A program made the translations under genes and the position numbers. From assembly GCF_002964605.1 (NCBI RefSeq), contig NZ_PQDH01000004.1, positions 300,225 to 364,224 of the forward strand: a stretch of DNA of 64,000 nt, read 5' to 3'. Positions 37,724-46,680 of this stretch are shown here, piece by piece. Numbering within the stretch: the stretch's first letter is position 1; every line of letters begins with the position of its first letter. The notes below the pieces were generated by a model, which ran no database searches, was not told the DNA's origin, and worked only from the letters and a program-made list of their open reading frames with translations. The DNA is from Vallitalea okinawensis. GTDB taxonomy: Bacteria; Bacillota; Clostridia; Lachnospirales; PQDH01.

Positions 37724-38467
37724 ATGATGATCAAGTATCTAATCTATACATTTGGAATCACATGGACTTTATGGGGAATGGTTATTCTTGGAGTCAACTT
37801 AGGTGTATGGGAATATGGACAGCCTTTAGCAATGACATGTTATGTTATGGCCATATTCGCACCTGGAATCAGTGCTATTATAGTTACCAAAAAGCAATGC
37901 CCTTCACAAGAATTCAGGACTTATATAAAGAACATTATTGATGTTAGAAGACCTATTAAATCGTATATATGGGCAATTGGTTTACCCATTGGTATGACTG
38001 CATTACCTGTATTAACAGGTGGAGCGACAATAGAAGAACCTTTTTATATGGGCTTTTTATTGATTATACCAATGATTATTGGAGGAGGAATTGAAGAAAT
38101 AGGATGGAGAGGCTTCTTGCAACCAAGAATAGAAGCACGATTTAGTGTATTCACTAGTACATTGATTGTTGCTGGGATTTGGGCGATATGGCATATTCCT
38201 TTATGGTTTATACCTTGGACAAATCAGTCGGAGTGGAGTTTTCTATTCTTTTGTGTCATTGTTACAAGTTTTGCTTTTTTACTTACCAGTGTCTATCACA
38301 AAACCAAAAGCATCTTTTTATGCATCTTATGTCACGCTACAATCAATGCTTTTTGGGCGGTTTTCCCCACAAACAATAAAATTTTATCCCTGATACCTGG
38401 GCTTCTTATTGCTGTGTGTATAATGATTATAACAACTAATTCATTGGGAAAAAAGGCTTTCGTATAA
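37724..38467 (+). CDS. CPBP (Abi/CAAX-like) intramembrane metalloprotease
   Basis: 247 residues; AAGGAGATAA before ATG 37724. About eight membrane helices. Motifs of the CPBP family: GGGIEEIGWRGF (EExxxR, about 121-132), AIWHIPLW (FxxxH-like, about 149-156) and LCHATINAF. Related proteins act in bacteriocin immunity or in envelope protein processing. The preceding TetR gene suggests inducible expression. A short sequence at 52516 is closely similar to codons about 87-98 of this gene. Confidence 0.88.
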   Translation: MMIKYLIYTFGITWTLWGMVILGVNLGVWEYGQPLAMTCYVMAIFAPGISAIIVTKKQCPSQEFRTYIKNIIDVRRPIKSYIWAIGLPIGMTALPVLTGGATIEEPFYMGFLLIIPMIIGGGIEEIGWRGFLQPRIEARFSVFTSTLIVAGIWAIWHIPLWFIPWTNQSEWSFLFFCVIVTSFAFLLTSVYHKTKSIFLCILCHATINAFWAVFPTNNKILSLIPGLLIAVCIMIITTNSLGKKAFV

Positions 38468-38629
38468 GGAAGAACAGAGGGCATTTGAAGTTATTATATA
38501 AGATCAGTATTTTTTTTAGTAATTATAGAATGTACTTATAGAGGGAAATATATTAATACTGTACATACTTAAAAAGCTTTAAGAATGACTTTAAGTATTG
38601 TAAACTTTACTTTAGTAGGTGCTAAATTT

Positions 38630-38908
38630 ATGGACAAAATAACAAAAATTTATATAGTCTATTCTACATTGTTGCTTATTATCTTCTTAGTAAATGATAA
38701 TGGAAGTATGAAGAATAATGAAAAAATTGGAGTAGCTGTTTTCCTATTTTTATTTACAATACTAGCAAAACATATGCCAACTAAAATGATTTCTATTGTA
38801 GAATACTTTGGAATTCAAATAGAGAAGAAGTCAATACAATCTTATCGAGTTGGATTGTATGCTCTAAAGTATATTTCATTAGCTGTTCTTATTCTCTATT
38901 TGTTATAA
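38630..38908 (+). CDS. Small membrane protein of unknown function
   Basis: 92 residues from ATG 38630, chosen because GTAGGTG lies 8-9 nt upstream; an in-frame ATG at 38585 lacks such a site. Three membrane helices (about 7-22, 32-46, 74-91). Very AT-rich. Not recognised; one of several small membrane proteins in this accessory stretch. Confidence 0.55.
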   Translation: MDKITKIYIVYSTLLLIIFLVNDNGSMKNNEKIGVAVFLFLFTILAKHMPTKMISIVEYFGIQIEKKSIQSYRVGLYALKYISLAVLILYLL

Positions 38909-39074
38909 CATTACAACACACACTTTCATCAGTCCTTAGTAATAAAGATATAGTTCATATTAATGGTGTTTTTTTGGATGGATGATACAACAAATTTTTC
39001 TTGGTACTGTTCTTGGGGTGGATAGAGCATTGAAATCACTAGAAACAAGATGAAATTTTCAAAAGGAAGATTAA

Positions 39075-39320
39075 ATGATGAATCAGGATGTGAATAAAAA
39101 TAAGATGTATCCAATAGCAATTTTAGTATCTGTTGTAGTTTATAGCACTTTTAGATACTACCCTGATTGGATAAAAATATTAGGATATATTATAGGGTTT
39201 TTTTATCTTTCGTTTATAGGGATTAAAGGTATTATTAAAAAGGAAAACTATATTTTCATTACAATATCAATAACATTTGCAATAATTCTCCTTTATGCAG
39301 TAATTAATAGTTTGATATAG
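39075..39320 (+). CDS. Small membrane protein of unknown function
   Basis: 81 residues; AAAGGAAG at 39060-39067 precedes the tandem ATGATG. Three hydrophobic segments (about 11-25, 33-48, 58-79) separated by YYPDWIK and KKEN loops. No recognised family. Confidence 0.55.
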   Translation: MMNQDVNKNKMYPIAILVSVVVYSTFRYYPDWIKILGYIIGFFYLSFIGIKGIIKKENYIFITISITFAIILLYAVINSLI

Positions 39321-39355
39321 TATATATAGTACATGTTATATTAAGTAGGTGAATC

Positions 39356-39787
39356 ATGAAAAAATATAAGGTAGGTATATCATTTTATAGTTTTGTGTTT
39401 ATTCAACTATCAATCTTATTAGTATTATTATTGCACGTAGAGTCCATCATTGCAATAATAATACTTTCTATTATCATTTTGGGCACCTTTATAAGTATAA
39501 TTGGTATCTTAGTAGATGAATATGTAATAACAGACGAAGGAGTATATAATAATAATAAAATATCTGCAAATAGAAGTTTAAAATTTGAAAATGTGCATGT
39601 AATAGTGCTTAATGATTTAATATTTCTTAAAATCATATCTTTTTATTCAGTAAAGAAAAATGAGATAGTAATAGCTTCTTGGTTAAAAGACTATAAAGAA
39701 CTTGTCAGAAAAGTTATAGAGGAGTCTAAAAAAAGAAACAACCATGTAAGTATTGATATAAGAGTTATCGATTTGATTAATAAGTAG
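39356..39787 (+). CDS. Membrane protein with PH-like domain, unknown function
   Basis: 143 residues; AGTAGGTGAATC before ATG. Two N-terminal membrane helices (about 9-26, 29-50) then a beta-rich domain (VDEYVITDEGVYNNNKISANRSLKFENVHVI), a layout seen in small bacterial PH-domain membrane proteins. Family is a pattern guess. Confidence 0.55.
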   Translation: MKKYKVGISFYSFVFIQLSILLVLLLHVESIIAIIILSIIILGTFISIIGILVDEYVITDEGVYNNNKISANRSLKFENVHVIVLNDLIFLKIISFYSVKKNEIVIASWLKDYKELVRKVIEESKKRNNHVSIDIRVIDLINK

Positions 39788-39947
39788 TAGAAATATTTTA
39801 TTTGAGGCGAGCCTTTTAATAGATTCCCCTAATAATCATATTGGTACTTTAAACTATATCTGAGGCAAATGATTTGAAGTATATCATCACTAATTTAAGA
39901 TAAATGGAAAGGGGTTAACATTAGATAACATTTGTACAATTTTTTAG

Positions 39948-39991
39948 GTTGCCAACATGACATCATTCCGATTATCTGTCATGTTGGCAAC
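39948..39991 (+). repeat. Perfect 15-bp inverted repeat between convergent genes
   Basis: 39948-39962 pairs with 39977-39991 without mismatch, 14-nt loop. Neither strand has a good T tract after it. Lies between a plus-strand gene and the minus-strand acetyltransferase, so it probably ends one or both transcripts. Confidence 0.75.
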
Positions 39992-40054
39992 ACTTTGTTA
40001 TACAATGTTAGGCATGTAAGCTAGTCATATATTCCGTCACTACCTAGATAACTT

Positions 40055-40612
40055 TTACTCTAGCATAAGCATCATACTATATTCATCTGCATAGGTGTTA
40101 TCAGCATATTTTAGAGAGTTTTTGATTTTACCAGTTACCTCAAACCCAAAACTTTCATACATCGCTTTAGCTCTTTCATTATCTACCACAACATCAAGTT
40201 CCAACTGTTCTACATTATTTTTTTTACACCAATTAATGCACTCCAGCATCATTTTTCCACCTATCCCTAAATTCCAATATTCCTTAAGTACTACGAATGC
40301 GACCCCAGCACGATGTCTATAGCGTTTGTATTTATTAACTAAACCAACACTACATTGTCCAACTATCGCACCATTATACTCAGCGACATACCATACTGAG
40401 TCAGAATCACTTAATCTTCCAGTTATCATTTTCTTTTCATCTTCTATAGAAACGTCGAACTCACCAGGCTCTCGGGCTAAAAATCTACTTTCAGTATCTA
40501 CCTTTTTCATCAAATCAATAAGAGCTTCAGCGTCACTTGCAACTGGCTTCCTAAGTATTAAATCATTCTTATTTCTCAATTGATATTTTTTATAATAAGT
40601 ATTATGTTCCAT
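40055..40612 (-). CDS. GNAT-family N-acetyltransferase under T-box control
   Basis: 185 residues; GGAGG precedes ATG 40612. GNAT fold: N-terminal LRKPVASDAEALIDLMKK, acetyl-CoA motif A EYWNLGIGGKMMLECINWCKK (W-N-L-G-I-G) about 110-130, and LELDVVVDNERAKAMYESFGFE. RimJ/RimL-like. The only other coding sequence between it and the T-box leader at 40876-41145 is a 25-codon reading frame, so expression should depend on uncharged tRNA. Substrate unknown; given the apparent Tyr specifier, tyrosine or a tyrosine-derived compound is a possible acceptor (inference). Confidence 0.88.
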   Translation of the reverse strand: MEHNTYYKKYQLRNKNDLILRKPVASDAEALIDLMKKVDTESRFLAREPGEFDVSIEDEKKMITGRLSDSDSVWYVAEYNGAIVGQCSVGLVNKYKRYRHRAGVAFVVLKEYWNLGIGGKMMLECINWCKKNNVEQLELDVVVDNERAKAMYESFGFEVTGKIKNSLKYADNTYADEYSMMLMLE

Positions 40613-40741
40613 AATTATTATCCTCCTTATGAATACTATTTTTTTGAGGCTGATCTCATAATTTCCTCAGCACTCTTGCTGGAAACAATCCTAAAATTAT
40701 ATATTCTTATCTCAAAGTAACGTATTTACTCATGTATTTAC

Positions 40742-40819
40742 TCATTTAAATCGTCCTCCCATTAATAAATTCCAATATACTATAGTATGAATGTCGCCAC
40801 AAATGTCATCTTCACTCAT
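40742..40819 (-). CDS. 25-residue small protein between T-box and acetyltransferase
   Basis: Reads MSEDDICGDIHT then IVYWNLLMGGRFK. It has one of the best ribosome-binding sites in the area (AGGAGGTGG, 6 nt before ATG). Its stop overlaps (ATGA) a 12-codon frame at 40707-40745 that consists of a tandem 12-bp repeat (MSKY twice) and VTLR. No family recognised. Could be a translated leader coupled to the acetyltransferase or a real small protein. Confidence 0.45.
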   Translation of the reverse strand: MSEDDICGDIHTIVYWNLLMGGRFK

Positions 40820-40875
40820 ACAACCACCTCCTATCCATTTTTAGGGAATGTCGAGGTGTTTAGGGAGTTTTTATA

Positions 40876-41145
40876 ATAAAAAAACTTCCGCCCCCATAAC
40901 AGGGCGAAAGTATAAATCCGCTGTACCACCTGATACGACATACCAACATATGCGTTCCTTTTAACGGTAGAAAACCGTCAGAACCTACTCTCATAGATAC
41001 CACTTAATTAGCCATATCTAAATAAAAGATTTCAGCCTGAAACTCTGGAGTGATATTCAATATTTCCTTAATAGTGTTGGCTTACACCAAACCCAACTCG
41101 CTGTAACTTTCAGAAAATACTTACTGTCTCCATCATAGTTTTTAG
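40876..41145 (-). promoter_or_regulatory. T-box riboswitch leader, apparent tyrosine specifier
   Basis: On the minus strand: Stem I base GGAG/CTCC, AGTA loop-E element, distal AGCGAGTTGGG/AGCCAACAC region, then GAA-TAT at the specifier position (41053-41058). The conserved T-box AGGTGGTACAGCGG is followed by a terminator with a 10-bp stem ACTTTCGCCC/GGGCGGAAGT and a T tract at about 40876-40912. TAT codes for Tyr; ATC (Ile), one base later, is the less likely reading. Confidence 0.88.
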
Positions 41146-41165
41146 AATATTTTGTTATCTACAAT

Positions 41166-41194
41166 ATTATATATTATTGTGTTAATTTTGTAAA
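41166..41194 (-). promoter_or_regulatory. SigA promoter for the T-box transcript
   Basis: Minus strand TTTACA (41194-41189), 17-bp spacer, TATAAT (41171-41166), placing the start just before Stem I. Confidence 0.75.
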
Positions 41195-41724
41195 TACTGA
41201 ATTTATTATTTTTTGCTTTTCTTTTTAGTCTTCTTAGATTTTTGAATTTAAAACTCTCTTTTCAGTTTAATTTAGATTAGGGTTGTAAAATTACAATGAT
41301 CGAGGCAATAGGAATAATTACATAATATACGACTCTTATGTAGACATAGCTTTTTTTCGATATTATAATTAATAGAGATTAAAGTTTGCTTAGTACGTGG
41401 GGAAATTAGTTTTAGTTTTTATCATCAATACATTTTTAAATATGGGGGAACGACGCAGGGGGCTTGTCAAGCTCATCGATATTCTTTTGTCGTTTTGGTA
41501 TTGACCAGAACGGTTGTCTTCGACTATTCACATATATATGAAAACATAATCTTAATGATTCTCATGCATTTGCATATAGTAGGGATATATCTTTTTCGGC
41601 TATATACTTATAGTGCCATAACGTCTTTAAGTAGGGTATGGTATACATGATTACATATATGATCATACCGATTATTCTTGTTGCATTTTTAGAAACTATT
41701 TGAAAGAAGGTTCGATTAACTATT
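41195..41724 (+). other. 530-bp non-coding region upstream of the two-component system, with possible switch structure
   Basis: No gene seen. At 41449-41512 two stems exclude each other: AACGAC (41449-41454) with GTCGTT (41489-41494), enclosing GGGCTT/AAGCTC; or CGTTTTGG (41491-41498) with CCAGAACG (41505-41512). TTGTAA-AA-TTACAA at 41283-41296 is a possible operator. Could be a structured leader of the kinase gene. Confidence 0.4.
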
Positions 41725-43488
41725 ATGAATTCTAGTTTTATTATTCGATGGATTAAAAAAATGAAGATAAGAACAAAGATTATGATGTTCTATTCTGTTC
41801 TTATTTTTGTTAGTCTTGGAATCAGTATGATTGTATATACTCATATGTCTAACAATTATGCTAAAGAGGCTATTATGGATCTCAATATACAAACCATAGA
41901 AACTCAGAACAAAAGTCTTGAAGTATTAATTAATGACATCAGTGATTACAGTAAGCAACTTATTTCCAATCAGCATATTCAAGGGGTTCTTGATAATATT
42001 GAAGATAATCAGTTAGTATTTAACAGGTTGGATAAAGAGATTGCTGCTTCTGTTATTTTCAATCATAAAGTGTCATCAGCATATATCTTTGATTTAAAAG
42101 GCAACTCTTATTCAAAGGATAATCAAAAGTATAAGGAGTTGACACTTGCTGATATCCGTAGTCAAACATGGTATGAAGAAGTTGAATCTCTGCGTGGAGG
42201 TTATTACATTAATATCAATGCAGGTGGATTAATTAATGATGCGGAGACAGATTACATCAGTATGTTTCGAATAATCAATTCCAATAATGACCATCAGCCC
42301 ATAGGGATTTTAATGGTCAATATTGAGGTTGATACGATGAAAGAGATATTGAATATTGGTGTGGGAACAGATTTTATTCTTGTCATGGATAGAGGGGATT
42401 ACCAAGAATACCTGATTATTGGTGAAAAAGATTTTCTAACATTCAATCCATTTATTAATGAGGTTATATCGGAAGAAACACTTTATATTGAAGAGAAAAT
42501 CGATGGTAAATCCTATCGTATAACCGGTTTTCACAATGCACAATATGGGTGGCAACTAATACATATGAAGCAGGCGGATGATCAAAATGAGTTGACAGAA
42601 AATTATAATCTGGTATTTTTATCAATCCTTATTATCATCGGTATAACCATTTTCTATGGCTCTTTTTACATCTCTAAATACATATCGAATCCGATTGTAG
42701 AATTGACTAGAATTATGGAGGCAGTTGAAGCTGAAAAATTTGATGAAATATATATGGGAAGTCGAGAGGACGAGATCGGCCGCTTAGGTAGAGGTTACAA
42801 TTATATGATTAACCGTATTAAGGAATTGATCGATGAGATTATCCAAGAACAGGAAACCATCAAAAAGGCAGAACTTAGAATTTTGATGGAACAGATTAAA
42901 CCTCATTTCATCTATAACACCCTTGATTCCATAAGTTTACTTGTTTCAAAAGGATACAAAGAAGAAGCTTACGATAGTCTTGTCGCTTTGGGAAAATTTT
43001 ATAGAGCCAGTTTGAGCGATGGTAATACAGTTATAGACTTGAAGACAGAATTTGAAATTGTTAAAAATTATTTGTTCATTCAAAAGATTCGTTACAAAGA
43101 CTTGTTTGAGGTTGATTACAGTCTGGAAAGTCAGTTAGAGAACATTAAGGTACCGAAGCTTATTTTGCAACCATTGGTAGAAAACAGCCTGTATCACGGT
43201 ATAAGACCATTAGGAATGGAAGGGTATATTGAAGTTGCGGCTTATGAAGAGGATAACTGGATTATATTGATGGTCAAAGATAACGGTCAAGGTATGTCAG
43301 AAGATAAAGTCAGAAAGATTAAAAATGAGCAAGAGGGTTTTGAGCAACATAAGGAAAGTGTAGGCTTACCGGCAACAATCAGAAGAACAAGAAATATGTT
43401 TGGTGATAAGAGTTACTTTGATATTGACAGTGATAATCAAGGAACTACTATTAAAATCTATATACCTAAGGAGAACGGTCATGATTAA
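41725..43488 (+). CDS. YesM-type sensor histidine kinase
   Basis: 587 residues; GAAAGAAGG upstream. Membrane helices about 18-38 and 297-318 flank an extracytoplasmic sensor of about 255 residues; HAMP follows (SNPIVELTRIMEAVEAE). His_kinase-type phosphoacceptor EQIKPHFIYNTLDSI with His about 394, then HATPase_c with LVENSLYHG and DNGQGM. Family members sense carbohydrate-related cues with an AraC-type response regulator, and sit beside ABC sugar importers, as here. Overlaps the regulator gene by 8 bp. Confidence 0.94.
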   Translation: MNSSFIIRWIKKMKIRTKIMMFYSVLIFVSLGISMIVYTHMSNNYAKEAIMDLNIQTIETQNKSLEVLINDISDYSKQLISNQHIQGVLDNIEDNQLVFNRLDKEIAASVIFNHKVSSAYIFDLKGNSYSKDNQKYKELTLADIRSQTWYEEVESLRGGYYININAGGLINDAETDYISMFRIINSNNDHQPIGILMVNIEVDTMKEILNIGVGTDFILVMDRGDYQEYLIIGEKDFLTFNPFINEVISEETLYIEEKIDGKSYRITGFHNAQYGWQLIHMKQADDQNELTENYNLVFLSILIIIGITIFYGSFYISKYISNPIVELTRIMEAVEAEKFDEIYMGSREDEIGRLGRGYNYMINRIKELIDEIIQEQETIKKAELRILMEQIKPHFIYNTLDSISLLVSKGYKEEAYDSLVALGKFYRASLSDGNTVIDLKTEFEIVKNYLFIQKIRYKDLFEVDYSLESQLENIKVPKLILQPLVENSLYHGIRPLGMEGYIEVAAYEEDNWIILMVKDNGQGMSEDKVRKIKNEQEGFEQHKESVGLPATIRRTRNMFGDKSYFDIDSDNQGTTIKIYIPKENGHD

Positions 43489-45121
43489 AGAACTCTATAA
43501 AGTTATTATTGTTGATGATGAATTTTTAATTAGAGAGCTGGTTGAAGAAAGAGTAAATTGGAAAGAACTTGATTGTGAGATTGTTCTGAAAGCGACAAGT
43601 GCTCTTGAAGTGCTTGATTATATCGACGAATATTCTGTTGACATAGTGATAGCAGATATAAATATGCCTGTAATTGATGGTTTGGCATTATCTGAAAAAA
43701 TAAAGCAATTAAATAAAAGAATAAAGATCATCATGTTGACCGGATATGATGAATTTTCATATGCAAAGAGAGGCATTGATATCGGTGTGGATGGCTATCT
43801 GCTTAAACCTATTGATGGAGATGTTATTAAAGAAGAAGTTACCAAAATAATTGGTATTATTGAAGATGAAATAGGTCAGCAAAAAGCTTATGAGCAGGCA
43901 CTTAAGCGATTGCAAGTTGATAAACCATACATAAAAGATAGATTTTTGCTGGACTATATTCTTGGATTCATTGATAATGATAAACTTGAAAACAGATGGC
44001 GATATTTTGATATTAACTCAAGAAGCAAAAATTATCAATTGGGCATAATTGAAATCTGTCCAGAAAATGAAGGGCTTGATAATATTGGGGAGAACTATGA
44101 ATTGTTATATAAATGGAAAAATGTACTCTGTGAATTGATTGAGGCTAATGTGTTTTCTGACATGAATAGGAGAATTTTTCTTTTAAGTGATGATGAAGAG
44201 GGGGTATCGTCAGATGATCTTAATTACATTATTAAGTCAGTTGTCGATCAAAGATATAATGTAAAGATTGGAATCAGTTCTGTTAAGAGTTCCCTTTATG
44301 AATATAATGAGATGCTGAATGAAGCGACAGACGCATTAAATTTTAGTGTCATCAAAGGAATGAACAAAGTTTGCATGTATGATGAGATCGGTGTTGATGC
44401 CCAGGTTTCTTACGAAACCATGGGTGATTCAGAAGTGTTATTCACTCAGATACTCGATAAACTTAAGTTGTATATCAGGTCAGGTGTAAAAAAAGAAGCA
44501 ATGATTGCAATAGATGAACTGTTTAAGGTAATCGAAAGTAATATCGATAATGCATCAGGAGAGAAGCTCAATATGCTAAGAGCTGAAATGTCATCTGTAA
44601 TATCGTACTTTCAGCAGATTGTTTACTCTCATACGACGCAAGTTCAGAAGCAGATAGAAGAGGAACTTAAAAAGACCAATCTTCAGATTTATGTAGATCT
44701 GAACACCATTGAATCTTTGCCTAGAGCAAAGTCTCTTGTTGAGAATTATGTAGGTGCGATACTTTCATGTACTGAAAAAATGAATACTAAGAAGAGTAAT
44801 GATATCATCGACAAAATTAATACATATATTGATAAAAACTATTGTAACAGTGAATTGACTCTTAAAAACACTGCTGCAACATTTTACATCAATCCAGATT
44901 ATTTATCTCGTATTTATAAGAAAAAAATGGGTATTTCTTTTAAGGATAAAGTCTTTAAGTTAAGGATGGAAAAAGCAATACAGCTTATTAAAGAAACAGA
45001 TTTAAGAGGTTATGAGATTGGGGAAAAAATCGGAATCATTGATGCCAATTATTTAAGTGTATGTTTTAAGAAATATATGAATATGTCAATTTCGGAGTAT
45101 AAACGCAAACTTAATTCCTAA
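43481..45121 (+). CDS. YesN-type response regulator with AraC DNA-binding domain
   Basis: 546 residues from ATG 43481 with AAGGAG just upstream; translation is coupled to the kinase. Receiver domain about 6-125 with DD at 12-13, phosphoacceptor Asp59 (IADINMP), Lys in LLKPID. The middle 300 residues are a divergent linker, and the C-terminal 100 residues hold two AraC helix-turn-helix motifs (YINPDYLSRIYKKKMG and NYLSVCFKKYMNMS). Expected to activate the following ABC importer and secreted protein genes. Confidence 0.94.
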   Translation: MIKELYKVIIVDDEFLIRELVEERVNWKELDCEIVLKATSALEVLDYIDEYSVDIVIADINMPVIDGLALSEKIKQLNKRIKIIMLTGYDEFSYAKRGIDIGVDGYLLKPIDGDVIKEEVTKIIGIIEDEIGQQKAYEQALKRLQVDKPYIKDRFLLDYILGFIDNDKLENRWRYFDINSRSKNYQLGIIEICPENEGLDNIGENYELLYKWKNVLCELIEANVFSDMNRRIFLLSDDEEGVSSDDLNYIIKSVVDQRYNVKIGISSVKSSLYEYNEMLNEATDALNFSVIKGMNKVCMYDEIGVDAQVSYETMGDSEVLFTQILDKLKLYIRSGVKKEAMIAIDELFKVIESNIDNASGEKLNMLRAEMSSVISYFQQIVYSHTTQVQKQIEEELKKTNLQIYVDLNTIESLPRAKSLVENYVGAILSCTEKMNTKKSNDIIDKINTYIDKNYCNSELTLKNTAATFYINPDYLSRIYKKKMGISFKDKVFKLRMEKAIQLIKETDLRGYEIGEKIGIIDANYLSVCFKKYMNMSISEYKRKLNS

Positions 45122-45238
45122 ATTACATCGAAAAATTGTGGTCGGTTTTTTAAAGGATTGTGTAAGATTACTATATGTTAACTTCTTCGCATCTGGATTA
45201 TGATGGAATAGTAACAAAAATGCATTTGGAGGGATACT

Positions 45239-46576
45239 ATGTTTAAAAAAATGAAGAAGTTAGTTGCATTAATGTTGGTATTTGTATTAGCAATTAGTGT
45301 TGTAGGGTGTGGGAGTGAAGAAGAATCTGCTAAGGCAGGGAATAAAGCAAAGACAGAAGACGTGAGCAACAGTGAAGGATCATCGAGTACAGATGAAGAA
45401 ATAACATTGGATGTGTGGCATTTATGGACAACAGAAAGCGATGGGAATGCGGTGTCATTTGCAAAAGCTTTAGAAATGTACAAGACCGAACATCCGAATG
45501 TAACTATTAATATCGATGCCACAGAGAATGAAGCATACAAAACAAAGATTAAAACTGCAATTTCTGCTAATGAAGCTCCAGACGTATTTTTTACATGGGG
45601 AGCAGGTTTCTCGCAAGCGTTTGTTGATGCGGGCCAAGTTGCAAAAATAACAGACTATTTGCCTGAAGATGCGTTAGAGAATCTTAATATGAGTGCTGCA
45701 AACAACTTTACTTACAATGATGGATTATATGGTTTACCATTCATTTCATGGGTTGGTGTGTTGTACTGTAACGAAGAGATGTTTGATGCTGCCGGTGTCA
45801 AAGTACCTGATACGATGGATGAGCTTTTTGCAGCCATTGAAGCCTTCAATGGTCAGGGAGTTATACCAATTACAGTTGGAGCTAAAGATGCATGGAACGC
45901 TATGTTCTTCCAAAACGTAGCAACTGTTCGTACAGCAGGTACCGAAATGAGTACACAAGCTCTTAAGAAAAATATTTCTTACAACCAAAAAGAATTTGTT
46001 GACGGTGCTCAAATTCTTGTTGATCTTGTAGCTGCTGATGCTTTTGATCCTTCAGCACTTGCGTTAACTTATGATGAAGCAAAGATTGCATTCCTCAATG
46101 CTCAATCACCTATGATGTTCATGGGAAGCTGGCTAGCAGGTGAGGTTCAAAATCCTGAACTATCACAAGTTGTTAATAAGGTAGTTGCAAAGAATTTCCC
46201 GGCTATTGAAGGTGGTTCCTATAACAATGAGTTCCTGGGTGGTGCTATTGATGGATTAATGGTTAGTGAAAGCAGTGAACATAAAGAAGTTGCTGCAGAA
46301 TTTGTTGCCTATATTACTGAAAAAATGTCAAGAGAGAGTTTCTTGCAAGGAGCTGGTATTCCGGTCTGGAATATTGATGTAGAAGGTGAAGTAGTTGACC
46401 CACTTGTACAGCAAATTGTCGACTTATCTACTGAATCAGAAGGTTATATTGTTGCTTGGGATACTTTCTTATCAGGATCTGATGTATCAACACATCTTAC
46501 ATTAGTACAAGAGGTATTTGCAGAAATGAAAACAGCTGAAGAGTTTGCGGAGGGTATGCAAACTTTGAATGAATAG
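45239..46576 (+). CDS. ABC sugar transporter solute-binding lipoprotein (family 1)
   Basis: 445 residues; GGAGGGA upstream. Lipoprotein signal with lipobox VVGC (Cys about 23), then an acidic linker rich in Ser/Glu, and the type 1 extracellular binding fold (LDVWHLWTTESDG, APDVFFTWGAGF, YGLPFISWVGVLYCNEEMFDAAGV, MMFMGSWLAGE). Captures an oligosaccharide or sugar for the two permeases downstream. The importing ATPase is not encoded here, so a shared MsmX-like ATPase is likely. Confidence 0.93.
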   Translation: MFKKMKKLVALMLVFVLAISVVGCGSEEESAKAGNKAKTEDVSNSEGSSSTDEEITLDVWHLWTTESDGNAVSFAKALEMYKTEHPNVTINIDATENEAYKTKIKTAISANEAPDVFFTWGAGFSQAFVDAGQVAKITDYLPEDALENLNMSAANNFTYNDGLYGLPFISWVGVLYCNEEMFDAAGVKVPDTMDELFAAIEAFNGQGVIPITVGAKDAWNAMFFQNVATVRTAGTEMSTQALKKNISYNQKEFVDGAQILVDLVAADAFDPSALALTYDEAKIAFLNAQSPMMFMGSWLAGEVQNPELSQVVNKVVAKNFPAIEGGSYNNEFLGGAIDGLMVSESSEHKEVAAEFVAYITEKMSRESFLQGAGIPVWNIDVEGEVVDPLVQQIVDLSTESEGYIVAWDTFLSGSDVSTHLTLVQEVFAEMKTAEEFAEGMQTLNE

Positions 46577-46603
46577 TTAAGAGATAGAGAATAGATGATT
46601 TTT

Positions 46604-46630
46604 AGCAAGATGCTTATAAGGCATCTTGCT
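46604..46630 (+). terminator. Intercistronic hairpin after the binding-protein gene
   Basis: AGCAAGATGC (46604-46613) with GCATCTTGCT (46621-46630), perfect 10 bp, 7-nt loop, no T tract. Fits the usual leaky or stabilising stem that keeps binding-protein mRNA above permease mRNA. Confidence 0.75.
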
Positions 46631-46680
46631 ATCCTTCATCATATTGTTATCGGAAAAGTTATCGTAAAAGGAGGAAGGAA

